DNA of 64,000 nt from Oscheius dolichura (taxonomy: Eukaryota > Nematoda > Chromadorea > Rhabditida > Rhabditidae): the NCBI GenBank assembly GCA_932521035.1, contig OW051493.1, forward strand, positions 7,006,001 through 7,070,000, written 5' to 3'. This document shows, one piece after another, positions 33,070-45,514 of the stretch. Both the position numbers and the translations under genes were made by a program. The notes beneath the pieces were generated by a model. The model did not search any database. It saw nothing but the letters and a program-made list of their open reading frames with translations, and was not told the origin of the DNA. Within the stretch, counting starts at the first letter, position 1. Each line of letters starts with the position of its first letter.

Positions 33070-33306
33070 TTTTCCATGTATATTATATGTACCTTACAAA
33101 CTTGCCCTTATCCCTACTACTTTCATTCCTTATGCACATACTTTAGGATCTGATGATTGCCTGGCTTTAACTTTTGTCAGTTTGAAAAGCTTTAAACTAG
33201 AGTTGTATGAAATACAAATTTGCTTTATTATTCTTATTTCTTCTTACGGATTTCTTGTCCAACATTTATTTTAATGAGCAGTCAACTGTATAGTTGACGT
33301 ATTTAG

Positions 33307-33796
33307 ATGAATCGAATGACACTTATTTTGAGGCACTCCATTCGAAGAGCTTGTAATGCATATTTTTCCAGCAAACGGACGCTTACAAACGAAGATATTA
33401 ATGTCACCAGAAGAGCAAGAGAACGGTTAAAAGTATGTGACTATTGGATATCATGCAAATGACGTTTCAGCAAGTATTAGAGAAGGAAGAACATTTACGA
33501 ATAGAAGTGGATGGAGGTGGTTGTTCCGGATTCGAGTACAAGTTGAAAGTTGACAAAAATGTTAGCCCAGATGATTTATTGTGGACAGAAGACGGCATTG
33601 GAGTAGTTGTTGATGAAGTAAGAATTCAGTTTATGCTTTGACAGTTTAACTTTTGTAGATGTCTCTTGGTTATATGAAAGGCGCCACAATAGATTATGCA
33701 GAAGACTTAATGAAAGCCTCATTTCGTGTTGTAAATAATCCAATAGCCGAAAAAGGTTGTTCATGCGGTTCCAGTTTCGCGTTAAAAATGGACTAA
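33307..33796 (+). CDS. isca-2: Mitochondrial iron-sulfur assembly protein ISCA2
   Basis: A-type carrier for late mitochondrial [4Fe-4S] assembly. ATG 33307 directly follows TATTTAG. N terminus [15 protein letters not shown] is a typical presequence. The conserved Cys ligands are present: GGGCSGFEY in the middle and GCSCGSSF at the C terminus; [12 protein letters not shown] and FRVVNNP are family blocks. Two small introns (about 33435-33470 and 33620-33658). Third gene of the probable operon, 237 bp after lin-7 and 172 bp before TTC19. Confidence 0.95.
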
Positions 33797-33968
33797 CAAT
33801 TTATACATAGGTAATTTTTTCCCGTTGAAATTTATAGTTTTACTCGTATAGCTGATTTTTGTGCAAATAAGAGAATATATTCTAGTTTGTTTTGTCTTTG
33901 CGTTTTGCCGCTTAAAAGCGTTTCATATTTTGAAATGCCATAGTTTATCTATGTTCCGATCATTTTAG

Positions 33969-35419
33969 ATGATCACAGCACGACTAAAATTTTTCCAAGC
34001 AAGGCAATTAATATCGTTTTTACGAATGGCGAACGATACTGGGACGTCTACAGGAGCTCACAGCCGCCATAAGGAATACCACTGGAGATGGGGTGGCAAT
34101 GAAAAGTAACTTTATAGTTTGTTTTCTTTGATTGTTTTAGTCGAAAATTTTTCTCCTTTCGCCGTGGAGCCGCTCTTCTTGGTTTTTCGTGGCTAGTTAC
34201 AATAAAAGACGTTCTTGGCATAGAACCTGTTCGTTTGGACAAGGATTCGTTAAAAGAAAAAGTAAAACAGGTGATTTTTCGCAGTTTTATGGTTTTACCG
34301 CTATTTTTAGTCCTGGTTACATCGTAAATACGGTCGGTATGAAGAGGCTATTCAAGTGTTACAAATAGCATTGGAAGAAGCCGAAGAGCGCAAAGAGCAG
34401 CTCCCAATTACTAGAGTATATGATGAATTAGCGAATACCTATTATCAAAAAGGTGATGTAGATGAGGCCGAAAAGTTATTTAGGCTTGTGGTGAAAAGGT
34501 CTGTTTTATGGTTGATCTTTTATTTATTTCGTAGACTCCTTGAAATGCATGGTAAACGTGATAGTGATCCAGAATTCATCGGTATATCACTTAAATTAGC
34601 TGATATTTTTGCTAGAAGAGGATTATTAGACAATGCCGAATCCGGTTACAAGCATTGTTTGAGAAAGCAAATGCAGGTGAACTCTTCTACCATGATTCAT
34701 AATTGCATTTCAGGTAGTGCAAGAACATATGAAACAATTTTCCGTGGCGCATGGAGCACTAATGGAGGATCGACATATTGTCGATACGTTCGGTGCCACG
34801 TATACGGATCCTATCGCACTACTGGGAATGACGTTGGAAAATTATGCTCACTTTCTTGTGAATTATTGTGATGAGCAAAGACTGCGTGAAGCTGAAGAAT
34901 ACATGGATGAAGTTTTGAAGGTGAATATAAGAGAATCGGTTGATTGGTGTTTTATTAGTTTCTTTTCCATCTCGACCAATTTAGATTTCATATCAGATTT
35001 ACGGAAGCAGCGCTTTTCACACCGTCAATTTGCTGAACAATTTTGGAGCGGCACTAATTCTCAGAAATAGGTAGAGATGATGCGTGTGTTACGAATACCC
35101 CCGACAGGTTCGAATTGGCCTTGAAGTATCTCTCCATTGGAATACAGAGAGTCTTATACGTAAATGAGTTTGCTAATCTTCTACCAGGATATTACTGCAA
35201 CTACGCTGAATCTTTATATCACACAGGGAAAAAAGTAGTTGGTCTTCATATATCAAGAACTCGCCATTGTTACAGGATGAAGCTCTAGAGTACGCGAAAA
35301 AAGCCGTTGCTTTATCACGTTCCGAAGAGCCTAGGATACAGCAATATTGCCAGAAATTTCTGAAAGATCTCGAGAAGGACTGCAATAAGGGCAAACAGAA
35401 GACGTGGTGGCTGTTCTAA
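33969..35419 (+). CDS. TTC19: TTC19-like mitochondrial TPR protein
   Basis: Mitochondrial tetratricopeptide protein that supports complex III biogenesis. I chose ATG 33969, right after TTTTAG, because the in-frame leader MITARLKFFQARQLISFLR is a good targeting sequence; ATG 34026 is in frame downstream. FSFRRGAALLGFSWL may be the membrane-associated segment. TPR-type repeats include YGRYEEAIQVLQIALEEAE, VYDELANTYYQKGDVDEAEKLF, LADIFARRGLLDNAE, LENYAHFLVN and LYHTGKKDEALEYAKKAV. Ends KQKTWWLF, TAA 35417-35419. Fourth gene of the probable operon. Confidence 0.88.
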
Positions 35420-35898
35420 TCAGGATATTTATTTCTTAATTATTAGCTGCTTTGTTTCAAATAGGATTGTTTGTTCATTTGTTGATTTTGGTACTCTTGT
35501 CCTAAGCAGAGAAACCTTGCAAATAGAAACTAAGAATACGGGTAAAAATTAGTTGTTCTGATAATTTTATTGTTTTTTCGTTATAAATTCATTTTTCCCG
35601 CCTTTTACCTCACTTATTCACAGGGTTTTGATTCCCTTCTCTCCTTTTTTTGTTGCTCTTCACATTTCTTTTTGCTAATCTTATTTGGTTGCTTTTCTTC
35701 TCTCCATTAGAATAACGTCGATTCCTCACTGGCTTTTACACTCACTGCCGTAGGCAATTGTGTATCGCTTTCAGTGTGATAAGACGAAAAACTATTGTTG
35801 TAGCTTAAAAAATCGCTTTATTTTGAGACTTTCTAACAAAAACTAAATATTGCACTGCAATATCTTTTCGTACAGCAGCTATTGTTCCAGGTGCACTG
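35420..35898. other. Convergent intergenic 3' region
   Basis: AT-rich; no gene seen. Serves as 3' flank for TTC19 (+) and the Gln/Tyr-rich gene (-). Confidence 0.4.
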
Positions 35899-36373
35899 TT
35901 ATGGCCATGAGGTTTTTGCGATAATGCTTATTTTTGCAATGTCGTCTCCCAACCAAACGTTGCCTTTATCATCTGATCCATAACCGAGCGACTGAAATAA
36001 TTTTAACTCTCTTTATGCCTTTGCTTCTCTTTCATATTCATATTTTACTCACTTTCCAATAGTTTGTAGGGGCTTGTGTTGTAGGAGCTGCAGTAGTTTG
36101 TTGCTGTTGGTAATAGTAATGCCTAGCATATTCATGTTGTTGTTGGTGATACGCTTGTAACTGCTGATTATAGAGATATTTTGCATATTCCTGCTGATAA
36201 CGGTGCTGCATTTGTTGATAGTGGTTGAATTGTTGAGGGTTGAGCTGGTAATACTGGTTGAATTGTTGAGGTGGTGTATAGGTCTTTGCTGCATATAGCT
36301 GATAGGGAGAGTACTGATAATATTGCCCAGAAACAGCGGCCATGCAACACATAAAAAGAAAGATGAGGATCAT
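35899..36373 (-). CDS. Secreted Gln/Tyr-rich protein
   Basis: ATG 36373; signal peptide MILIFLFMCCMAAVSG, then a Q/Y-rich low-complexity body (QYYQYSPYQLYAAK, then repeated QQ/YY blocks), a short Thr/Ala/Pro linker and, after one intron (GTGAGT...TTTCAG, about 35991-36050), a C-terminal tail ending AKISIIAKTSWP. About 137 residues. Composition suggests an extracellular structural or prion-like secreted protein (inference). Family not recognised. The start lies only 106 bp from the divergent gene at 36480. Confidence 0.75.
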
Positions 36374-36479
36374 TTCTAATTTCAGGCTACCCTATGCACC
36401 TTCCTTTATATACCAGTTTATTTGACCGGTTAATTGAGACACTGAGCATTCTTCTAGCCAGGGTACTTTTAGTAGCATC

Positions 36480-36740
36480 ATGGTACCGGAAGGGGGTAAA
36501 GAAGTCGTCGCGGAGCGTTTGGTTCCAGTTCTAGCGAAATTGCTTAGAAAACCCGTGGATTGCGCTGTGTGCACGACGATCGTACTTGTAGTCATAAAGA
36601 ATTTTCGAAAAATGAACGGAGCTTTGCAAAAAAAAGCTGCTTCTGATATTATTGATGAGCGCTTGCTGCGTTGCCTAGATAATCACCACCGCAACCATTT
36701 GATGGACACTAGCAAAACAAATTACTTTGATCTAGTCTAA
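36480..36740 (+). CDS. Small hypothetical protein (86 aa)
   Basis: Single open frame MVPEGGKEVVAERLVPV to NYFDLV, stop at 36738-36740. It has one CAVC pair and a hydrophobic TTIVLVVIKNF stretch. The PAIP1 ATG follows after 89 bp with a TTTTCAG acceptor, the spacing expected inside a nematode operon, which supports it being a real transcribed gene. No family recognised. Confidence 0.55.
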   Translation: MVPEGGKEVVAERLVPVLAKLLRKPVDCAVCTTIVLVVIKNFRKMNGALQKKAASDIIDERLLRCLDNHHRNHLMDTSKTNYFDLV

Positions 36741-36829
36741 AATTTACCCTTTGTATTGTATATTTCGTTATTACACTTTCGTATCATGGTATTCCTTCTA
36801 TGACCATTTAGTTCTAATTATTTTCAGTT

Positions 36830-39749
36830 ATGTCGCACAACTTGAACCAGTGGATCGCATCTCCATCATCTTACCATGGTTTAATTTTGATCCGATGTAA
36901 TCATTTCTAGTGATTTTAGGGATGCAACAACGAGTACCACAGATGCTTGGTCGACAACCCCAACATTCTACCTTCAACCCGAATGCGAACACTTTCATTC
37001 CTCGTCAGAGTAATTATCATCCTATGCCGCAACAGGCAATGCAACAGAACAACCTTCAGCAATACGGCCATAATCCAGTAAGTTTTGAATATAGTTTCTT
37101 TTTTTATTCTACACTGCTAAAAATAATTAATCATTTCTTATTCTATTGGTTATTCCATTTCTTTATTGTTATTTCTGGAGCTCGCAAATTTCTCCCGTGT
37201 TTCTATTTTTTTCTATAGCCATGGGATGAAGTCAATGCTAAGAGTAAATCCATTTACAAATTTAATTCTGCATCTTATTCTCCTGAGTACTAAATCTCTG
37301 GAAAGGGAATTATGCAATTAGCATGAGCATACCATATAATTAGTGCGAGTATGATCTATTTGCATTTTGGTTGTTTATGGCAAACTTCACGTGACCTTAT
37401 CAAAATTATATGCCGATTCAAAATGTTTTCTACAAAAGACCGAAGTATAATTAACTTTCAGTACGAATACCAAACTTCTGCATATTCGAACGCAGGCATG
37501 TATGGAGGATCGGCTCCGCAGCAGCAGTACTACGAATACTCAAATGTTAGTTTTGCTGTCGTTTGTTAAACAAACTTCTTGTGGATTTGCGAAATCTTAT
37601 ACATTTCAACAACTGTATTACTATAGAAAATCAATTTTTTGGCTAGCTGCACCAGATATCTACTAAAGAGCGGGAGATCAAATAATTTCTTATTTTTTAC
37701 CAGATCGGTGCATCGATGTCGCGTAAACTTGTTGTTGTTCGGTGTTTTAGGCCACCACTTGGCGTCAATTGATTTCTCGGTGCAACTGTTTTGGTACTTT
37801 CGGCCCCACCATGTTACTGCCCTGGTGGAGGGAAGGCTAGCAACTAAGCCGGCTGGACCGCGATTTTTATTGATTCTCTTGGTGTCGCACACTGACCAGT
37901 TTTCTCAGATCTTATACCTAGCCTTAGAATTTATTTTTACATAATTTTGGTAAGCAGCGATTCGTCCCAATTCGCTATTGTTTTGAAAATGTTTAACTTG
38001 CCCGCTGAATCCACGTAATGGTGTATTGTTTGGGGAACGGTCTCCGACGGTTGTGTGCTGGACAAACAGCTGGCACGTCCTTTGCGCTAGTGAGTGTGTG
38101 TCCATTTTATTTCACTTAATTTTCTAACAGAATATAATGGATTTTATTTTCAGGCGAGAAATTCACAGATGACGGCTTACTATGGTGGTGATGATAACTC
38201 TCTTTATGATCAGGTATATATAGATATATAATTCTTCAGCCACAATTATAACACAAAATTATCGGAATAATAATTTTTTTCCAGTATGGATTCACTCATC
38301 AGCAACAGTATGTGGCATCATCCGATCTCCGTGAACAGTTCTCTAAGTCGGTCAATAATACAGAAATCCAAGAGGTATCGGCAGTAAATATTTTTTTATA
38401 TCTTCTCTTTTGAGATTCTTGTGGGATTGGAGCAACTTCTGCCCGGAGGTGAAGACTTCAATTCGTGGGCACTGGCCATTAAAGGGCGTCTAATTTCAAC
38501 AAAGATGAGTCCTGAGGGTAAAAAGTTAGCAGTTCAAACTGCGTGTGAGATGGTTTGTTCTTTTGTTCACCCAATTACCTGCAATCATAGGCAATCAACG
38601 TTACATCACCTAGTCATCCTTACGGTACACAAAATGATTATCAAGCGCAATACACCATGGCACGTCTACTTGCCTTTTTGGCAAACGAAGTAATTTTTAT
38701 TTTGTTGCTAATAATTTCTTATAGGTTCCTGGTTTAATGTCTGCCGCAATATTACCAAGCTTGGAACATACTCATAAAAACCAACCGAAATTGGCGGAAG
38801 GTAATTTCCAGCACAAGGCTAATCTTCTCATGTTTTTCGCCGATCTCTACAGCCGGTTGGAATCCGTAAGTTTTATTTTTTTTTCTAAAATAAGCATGAA
38901 ATATATTGGTCTTCGGACCCTCTTTTTAAAACTTACGATGATTTTAACAACCTGTGTAGGAATTACAAGTTCAGGAAGTTGCCGGAAAGAAACTGCCACC
39001 TCTAGCTGAAGCCGTAGTTACTCAGATGAACGATTTCTTACAAGTATGCTGTTTTTTTATTCTTTATATTATTTTTCTTTGAGACTCCAAATGTTTCTGA
39101 AGAGGGAATGAAATTACTGCTACAAGTACTCAAGTTATCCGGACGTGATCTCGACACTATCCCTGCTGTCTATGACCAAATGAATACATTGCTCGCTAAA
39201 CTCGGAGGATATGCTAAAGGACATCCTAAATTGAGTGAAACCATCAAGGCGCAAATTGAAGATCTTCTCGAACAGCGGAAAAAGGGATGGGGGCCAACTG
39301 TAAGACTATGTACTACATTTATTATTTTTTAGAATAACAAATGTGTGCCGTCTGTTTATTGTCCTGATGGTACCCTTCTTGAGTTGAATGACGATGAGAG
39401 CAGATTCTTAGAGGAATGTCTGGAGGCAGGAGGATGTATGTTTCTATTTTATTTTTTGGCGATGGCTATCCCTTGAATGGGCCTGTATAAAGAATAACTC
39501 TGATATTTAGCCAGCAGCCGTGATATGACCACAGATCCATCGGATATCTCTTTGGACGAAGCAGATGTTATGAATGAGTTCGATTCTTTCATGAAAGAAG
39601 AAGCTTTGATGGAGCGCACTATGAGTATGCTCGATGATCTCTCTACGGGAGATTCACCAGCTCATTCGCAAACACCAGTCGCTGAAGAAGATCCTGCGGC
39701 TACAACACCCAAAAAGGAGGATGCTACCGAGGAAACCAAATCTTCGTAA
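36830..39749 (+). CDS. PAIP1: PAIP1-like poly(A)-binding-protein-interacting protein (PAM2 + MIF4G)
   Basis: Translation regulator bridging poly(A)-binding protein and eIF4A/eIF3. ATG 36830 (MSHNLNQWIASPSSYHG). A PAM2 motif binding the PABP MLLE domain is visible as STFNPNANTFIPR (about 36962-37005). A Q-rich linker (QQQYYEYSN, HQQQYVASS) is followed by a MIF4G domain from ILVGLEQLLPGGEDF (about 38421) through LLAFLANEVPGLM, LLMFFADLYSRLE, LLLQVLKLSGRDLD and KAQIEDLLEQRKKGW (about 39290). The acidic C terminus ends ATEETKSS. A large intron (about 37550-38150) separates Q-rich exons; a few 5' exon borders (37219-37250) are uncertain. Downstream gene of a likely operon. Confidence 0.88.
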
Positions 39750-40343
39750 AGCAATGCAGTATAATTACCTCCCACTCTTCGCCGTATTGTTTTTACGCCC
39801 TGTATCCCCGGGTAGTGTTTGACAAATTCCCCCCTACTATTCACGGTCTTCTGTAAATCCAAGTAGTGTTGTGTTGTGAGAAGGTCAATTCTATTAGTTT
39901 GCATATTTTTTTAATTTTGAGAGATCGTGATTTTTTACCTATTCTATCCTCTCATTTTTATTCGAGGTCCTCCAGTGATCTTTTCTTGTATTTTCGTAGC
40001 GCTCTAGTGGGCGCTGCAATATATATTCCACTCCCATAAAATAAAATGTTAAAATTTCAAGTGTTTTGCAATTGTAGAAAGCATTCGAAGTTATCCAACT
40101 TCATCGTATTGCAAGATCAAAGGAACAGGTAAATCGAAGCAGAAATATGGAGAAAATGAGACAAGATAGCAATGTTTTTCACTAATGCCCTTGCTACTAT
40201 TCTCTTGGGCTAGATCGATGAGACCTCGACTCTCAGCCCTCTTGATTACATCCACGTCATGCCAGTTCCTTTCCCTTCAAATTTCAGGATCTCATTATGC
40301 TTCCTGAAAAGTAGGGAATAGATGACAATATTTTCTCCAAAAT
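39750..40343. other. Intergenic between PAIP1 and LMBRD2
   Basis: AT-rich with a GC-richer middle. AATAAA at about 40040 probably ends the PAIP1 mRNA. No gene recognised. Confidence 0.4.
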
Positions 40344-42752
40344 ATGGGTGTTCTACTGCTCGGACTGGAGTTATTTTCATGCTTGATTTTGACTTTATGG
40401 ATTTTGAATAAGGTATGTCTTTGCTCCTGGACCTGAAACGTATTACTAACCTGCAGTATGCCAATTGGAGAAAATTATCTCCCATTGTTTGCGGTTCCAC
40501 CTTTATTGGATGGTATTTTTCCTTTATTATAATATTTGTTCTACCTCTTGATGTTTCAATCGTAAGTTTCCACCATGTAGACCAAAAATGATCTTCTATT
40601 CTTTTGCTTAGACCTTCTACAACCGTTGTGAATACCACAATATCAATTCAACAGATATCTGTGAAAAACCGCAGGGCTATGTTCCTGATGAAGTTCTTCT
40701 CAGGTTATGGAAAATTGTCTATTGGTCTGCGCAGCTGCTCTGTTGGTGAGTCACCCTAACACAGGCAATGAAAAGGGGTGGCTTCAGGTTAATTCTGCCA
40801 TTTCTTCAATCCTATTGTAATGCAGGAGACTTCACGATGAGTGCCCGATTGAAATCAGCCGTTATGAATAATGTGATATATTATGGGATCTATTTGGCCA
40901 TTTTCATCGTTATCCTTCTTTATGCCATCTTCCGAGGAGTCGTCATCAATAGGTATCCGCTATATTTTGTATCACATGAAGAAATTGGACAGCGAACATC
41001 TGAAAGTTATCCTCGTCTCGGCTTCCAACACGTGGGGTCTTTTTCTCCTTGTTGGCTTGCTAGGATACGGGCTTGTTGAACTGCCAAGAAGCTTGTGGCA
41101 TACTGGAAGTAGAAGTGAGTAGGAAAGGCATGGCCACTGTACAATAAGAAAGTGAATTATAAAAAGAAACCTTGTAGACTATCGATTGAATAAGACGTAC
41201 TTCGATTTGGAGAAACTATCCGGAGAGAAAAATGATGCTGAAGATAATTTGAAACAACTCTACCGAGAATCTCGCCGTATCTTGAATTCCTTCCAAAATG
41301 ACCATAAAATGAGAGAATTGGCCCAAGAAGTTCTTTCCAAATTCCCTCAAGAGGTATTGATCTTTTCCCCTTATCCATTCCGACATTTTATCCAGATAGT
41401 CGATGAGATATTCCCAGCTAGGAGTGCTACAGAATTCTCTGGAACGGCCGACAATAAGTATATCAATAATCCAGGAAAATATCTGGTAACTCATCACAAA
41501 TATGTGATTGAAGCTGTCCAGAATTACAAAAGAACGTCAGCCAGGTGGAAGTGAGTCCCCCAACCTCAAAAAAAGTTACCCGATTTCTAGACACCTCATG
41601 AGAAGAGCTTTATTCTTGGAAAATATAGCCCAAGCAGAGTTGACAGGATGCCTAGGCTCTTCCCAGGAGTCAAAAACAAAGCTGGAGTACTACTGGAATG
41701 TTATTTTGAAGCGTCCGGCTACAAAAGTGAGTTTACTCGCTAGAATAAGAGAAAAGGAAGATTGTTTAGGTTGTAGCCGTCCTTATGACGGCCATGACTG
41801 TTTTGATCCTCGTTTCTGAGTGTACCTTCTTCATAATCCATCCGACTTTGTCCCCCGCTGCACTAATAATGAACTATGCAGCCACACGGTTCCATTATAA
41901 ATATACACAGGTAATTTTACGAAGAGATTCTGTGAAGAGTTCCCTTTCAGTTCGTCGCCTTTGGAATAATTCTCTACCTCTGCTGGTGTGCCTATTACAC
42001 CATCTTCCGTCTGAAAATATATAAATATTACCACCTAGACCCTCATCGGAATACAGATGAGAACAGTCTCATATTTAGCGCCATGTAAGATCCATTTCCC
42101 GTAGAAGGAGACAAAACTTCAGGCTAATGTGCCGACTTACCCCTCCTATTTGTCTGAATTTCCTCGGAATGGTCCATTTGGACTCGCATATTACCCAAGT
42201 GAAGGACTACGGCGTTGAGACCCAATTCACGAAGCTTATGGGCCATCTGGATGTTATTCCCATTCTGGCAAAGGGAATCAACATCTACCTTCCCATCTGC
42301 ATTCTCATCTTTTGTGCCATCAACTATTATCGGTAAGAATTTACGAGAAATATCCTTTATTCACATCCACAGGGAGTAAATTCCATGAAAAGACGAAATT
42401 TAGACTCGGAACCTATGTTCTTCATACGATTGGAATTGATCAATTCATCGCCCAGGACGAGTTTACTTTGGATATGGTGCAAGCGGGGAAATCGCTTGTT
42501 CAGCTGGAGAGAAACAGCATGAATCGTCGAGTCAACAGGGAACGAAGAGACGGAGCTTGGAACAATCGGGGGACTGAAAGATCCCCTCGAACAGCGAGGG
42601 GAGAAGACAGGACACCGATTCTTGGGGGGCACGATGATGTTGAGACGGGGAATTTGTTAGATGAGCCCAGCTGGAGCATGGGTCGGCTTGATAGTCAGCG
42701 GAGTCCCTTCCACGAGCACCCGTCACCATCTAATATTTTTGACGATATGTGA
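40344..42752 (+). CDS. LMBRD2: LMBR1-domain multipass membrane protein LMBRD2
   Basis: Polytopic membrane protein of the LMBR1/LIMR family; the vertebrate member is linked to beta-adrenergic GPCR signalling. ATG 40344 opens [15 protein letters not shown], then [59 protein letters not shown] (the most conserved block), [27 protein letters not shown] and the C-terminal SPSNIFDDM, which mirrors the family's DIFNDV end. A coiled-coil loop lies between the fifth and sixth membrane segments (KKLDSEHL to YKRTS region). About 12 short introns. Same strand as its neighbours, 595 bp after PAIP1 and 449 bp before TIM22. Confidence 0.94.
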
Positions 42753-43201
42753 CGAATTTTATTAGATTCTCCCTAGAAATATGCAAGGAATTCACAAAAT
42801 CTGATTCTTTGCAGTCGTGACGCAACGTCTAAATTTTTGCAGAAGAGGAATTTAGGTCGTTTCTTTCCAGTGCAATTCCCTTTTCGCTCTCCTTATTGTA
42901 TTTTTTCTTATTTATTTCTAGTCATCTGTAATTACTTAGCACTATGTGTTTATAGAAAGCTAACTAGTCAGCTCTAATCTTGCGCATATCGTAACGGTAT
43001 CTCTCTTTTTGGTGGTTTGCCATATAGTCACTTCTGTGTGCAATTCAACTGACTTTACTTCCATGGGTTTGTACATTCCATAACAAATTTCTATCACAAT
43101 AAATCACTTTGTCAATTTTATCTATTCTTCAAATGTAAATATTCATTTATTATTTGATACATCTTTATAATTTACATCGACTAAAAACACTACTTTAGAA
43201 A
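42753..43201. other. Intergenic between LMBRD2 and TIM22
   Basis: AT-rich 3' UTR and presumed TIM22 promoter or operon spacer. No gene seen. Confidence 0.4.
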
Positions 43202-44064
43202 ATGGCCATCAATGAGACGTACAACGGCCCCGTAGCAATGGAAGATTTATTTGGAAATCCATTTGCAAAACCAAAAACAGCTCCGGCACCAGTTCCAAAA
43301 TCAGTAAGTTTCTAAATTTTGGTAGTTCCATGTGCATCTTTTCCAGGATTTTATCTATAAACCATCAGCTTATGTCACAGTGATGGATGAAATGTTAGGA
43401 ACACGTACACGGCCGTGGAACCCCGATAGAACACCTATAGAACCAAAACAGGTACGATTTCTATCCATTTTTGCATAGAAATTATAATTTTCAGATGCTA
43501 ACAATACCAAAAATGACAAAGGAAGAGTTGATAATGTCACGGCTAATGGAAAATTGCGCAGTAAAAGCAACAATATCAGGAGTATTAGGTTTTGGAGTGG
43601 GTTAGTTGTTCTTTTCTTCTAATGTTAACCGAAAACATCATTTAGGAGTTGCTTTTGGTCTGTTTACAGCATCAGTTGATCCGCAGCTCAGTATGGTAAA
43701 TGCTGATCCTACAAAAGCAGTGCGTTTTCATTTTTAATTGTAATCTTTTTTTAATTTTTCAGATGTCCCTAAAAGAAACATGGAAAGAAATGAGCAGCCG
43801 CATGAAATCCTATGGAAGAAATTTTGGCTCAATTGGCCTCATGTTTGCAGGTTTTTATTTCTGTTTATTTCAACAATTATTTTTCCAGGCACTGAATGCA
43901 TTATTGAAACGTATAGAGCCAAAAGTGACTGGAGAAATGGAACTTATTCTGGAGGAATTGTCGGAGCAGTTCTCGGTCTTCGTGCAGGAATCAAGCCAGC
44001 AATCTGGGGAGCCGCCGGTTTTGCTGCCTTTTCCACAATTATCGACCACTGGATGAGAGGATAA
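43202..44064 (+). CDS. TIMM22: Mitochondrial inner-membrane translocase TIM22
   Basis: Channel subunit of the TIM22 carrier-insertion complex. ATG 43202 ([19 protein letters not shown]). The Tim17/22/23 domain is made of [22 protein letters not shown] (first membrane helix), [20 protein letters not shown] (second), then [20 protein letters not shown] (third) and [13 protein letters not shown] at the end. The conserved Cys pair positions (CAVK, TECI) are present. Short introns; TAA at 44062-44064. Confidence 0.93.
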
Positions 44065-45015
44065 CATTAGATTTATTTCATATTATAGCAACTGTTTTTT
44101 TAGCCATTTTGTTATTTGTTTTTTTTCTCTGATTGTTATTTCCTCCATTGCGGGTATAAGTTTTAGATAAATCTAGGAATACAAGTCCCTCTCTACTGTC
44201 CACGTCTATCGTCACGCAGCCGCTTGGAATTGCCTCGAGGATTTATGCGATCAAGTCGGGTGGTGATTTGTGGAAGATCTGCCAGCAGACAAATTGGCAC
44301 CGTTTGAAAGATACCCACGGCTAAACATTTGCTTTACACTAAGGAACGAAAGCATTTCAAAGTCAGCAGGGAAACGGTGGTGGTGGTCTTTTGCGACGTC
44401 GGCAGCTGAGCAGTTATTACCCCGATTTTATGAGGCTGTACAATAGGTTTGCCGACAGATTGCCAACACTTTTTGCCCGCACTTTTAATAGCTTGTCAAT
44501 TGGAACATATTGACGGGGGAATACGGTGGATTTAATAGAATTCTCCCCCCTCGTTCCCAGTGGCTGTTATCATTATTAGCCCCAGTAGCTTGAAGTTATC
44601 TCTACCCAGCACGTTTGCTTGGTTTTATTACCATTTTACGATCATTTAGCCAAATAGAGGGACGGTGCCATCACCTCGGTTGTAAATGCTCTAATCTACT
44701 GGCAAACAGGAGGAGAAGTTGCATAACATGTGAACTTCTTCTTTTTTTCCACATTGGTCCCCCTGTTTCCCCGAGACGGAGCAACTTGATGAGAGGCGAA
44801 CAATTTGTCGCACATTGGTCACAGTTGTCACTTCGGTGTCTTTTGAAGGCGGCTAATCGTAAAACGGTAGTGGCTGCGCGACGACAAGCTGTAGGACTGA
44901 TTTACAACTTCGCACACTTTGCCACACATTGAACCCAGGTGGCCGACGATGGCCTTTGAAGTGCCGTTTAAAACTTTGGAATTGAACAAAAAATATACGA
45001 GGGACGGAGGCAAGA
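44065..45015. other. Intergenic, no gene seen
   Basis: GC content rises again after about 44160. Open frames lack exon borders. Confidence 0.4.
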
Positions 45016-45136
45016 GGTTACGACACCCGGGATTCCCAAGCCGTCTCCGATCCAAGTAGTAACCAGGTCCAACGTTGTTCGACTTGCCTGATCGGACGGG
45101 ATGGCGTACTTTCAACGTGGTATGGCCGTAAGTAGA
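45016..45136 (-). pseudogene. Diverged 5S rRNA copy (probable pseudogene)
   Basis: Clearly 5S-derived over its whole length, but the terminal stem is broken (ACTTACG against CGTAACC), there are substitutions in the internal promoter (AAGTCGAACAACG for AAGTCAAGCAACG; GGTTACTACTT for GGTTAGTACTT), and no T run follows the 3' end. Confidence 0.8.
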
Positions 45137-45514
45137 TATCTCTACTTACTGTCGCGTGGTATTCCCCAATCCCTTCGCCTCTCACCTGGCTATCAGGTCA
45201 GCTGTTCTTGCTACAGTAGAGTGTGATTATTGCTTCCGGTTGTAAATTGGCAGCTGACGTAAAAAAAGGAGAAGATTTTTAGACTCTGGCAAAATTAAAA
45301 CAATAGCAAATACCTTCCAACTCGGTCTTTTTTGGTTTATTCCTTCGTTTTACGGTCTCCCGATCAAAAATCTCCTTGAAATGGATTATGGCATCGTTGC
45401 AGTCAGGCGGAAATCATCTTGATTCTGCAGATTCTCACCAGGAATATTATTGGATCTTTATTCCTTATAAAATTCATCTGCCATCCAGTTTTTGGGGCCA
45501 GACTAGAGACACGG
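45137..45514. other. Intergenic between 5S relics
   Basis: No gene recognised; one TACAGTA heptamer near 45214. Confidence 0.35.
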
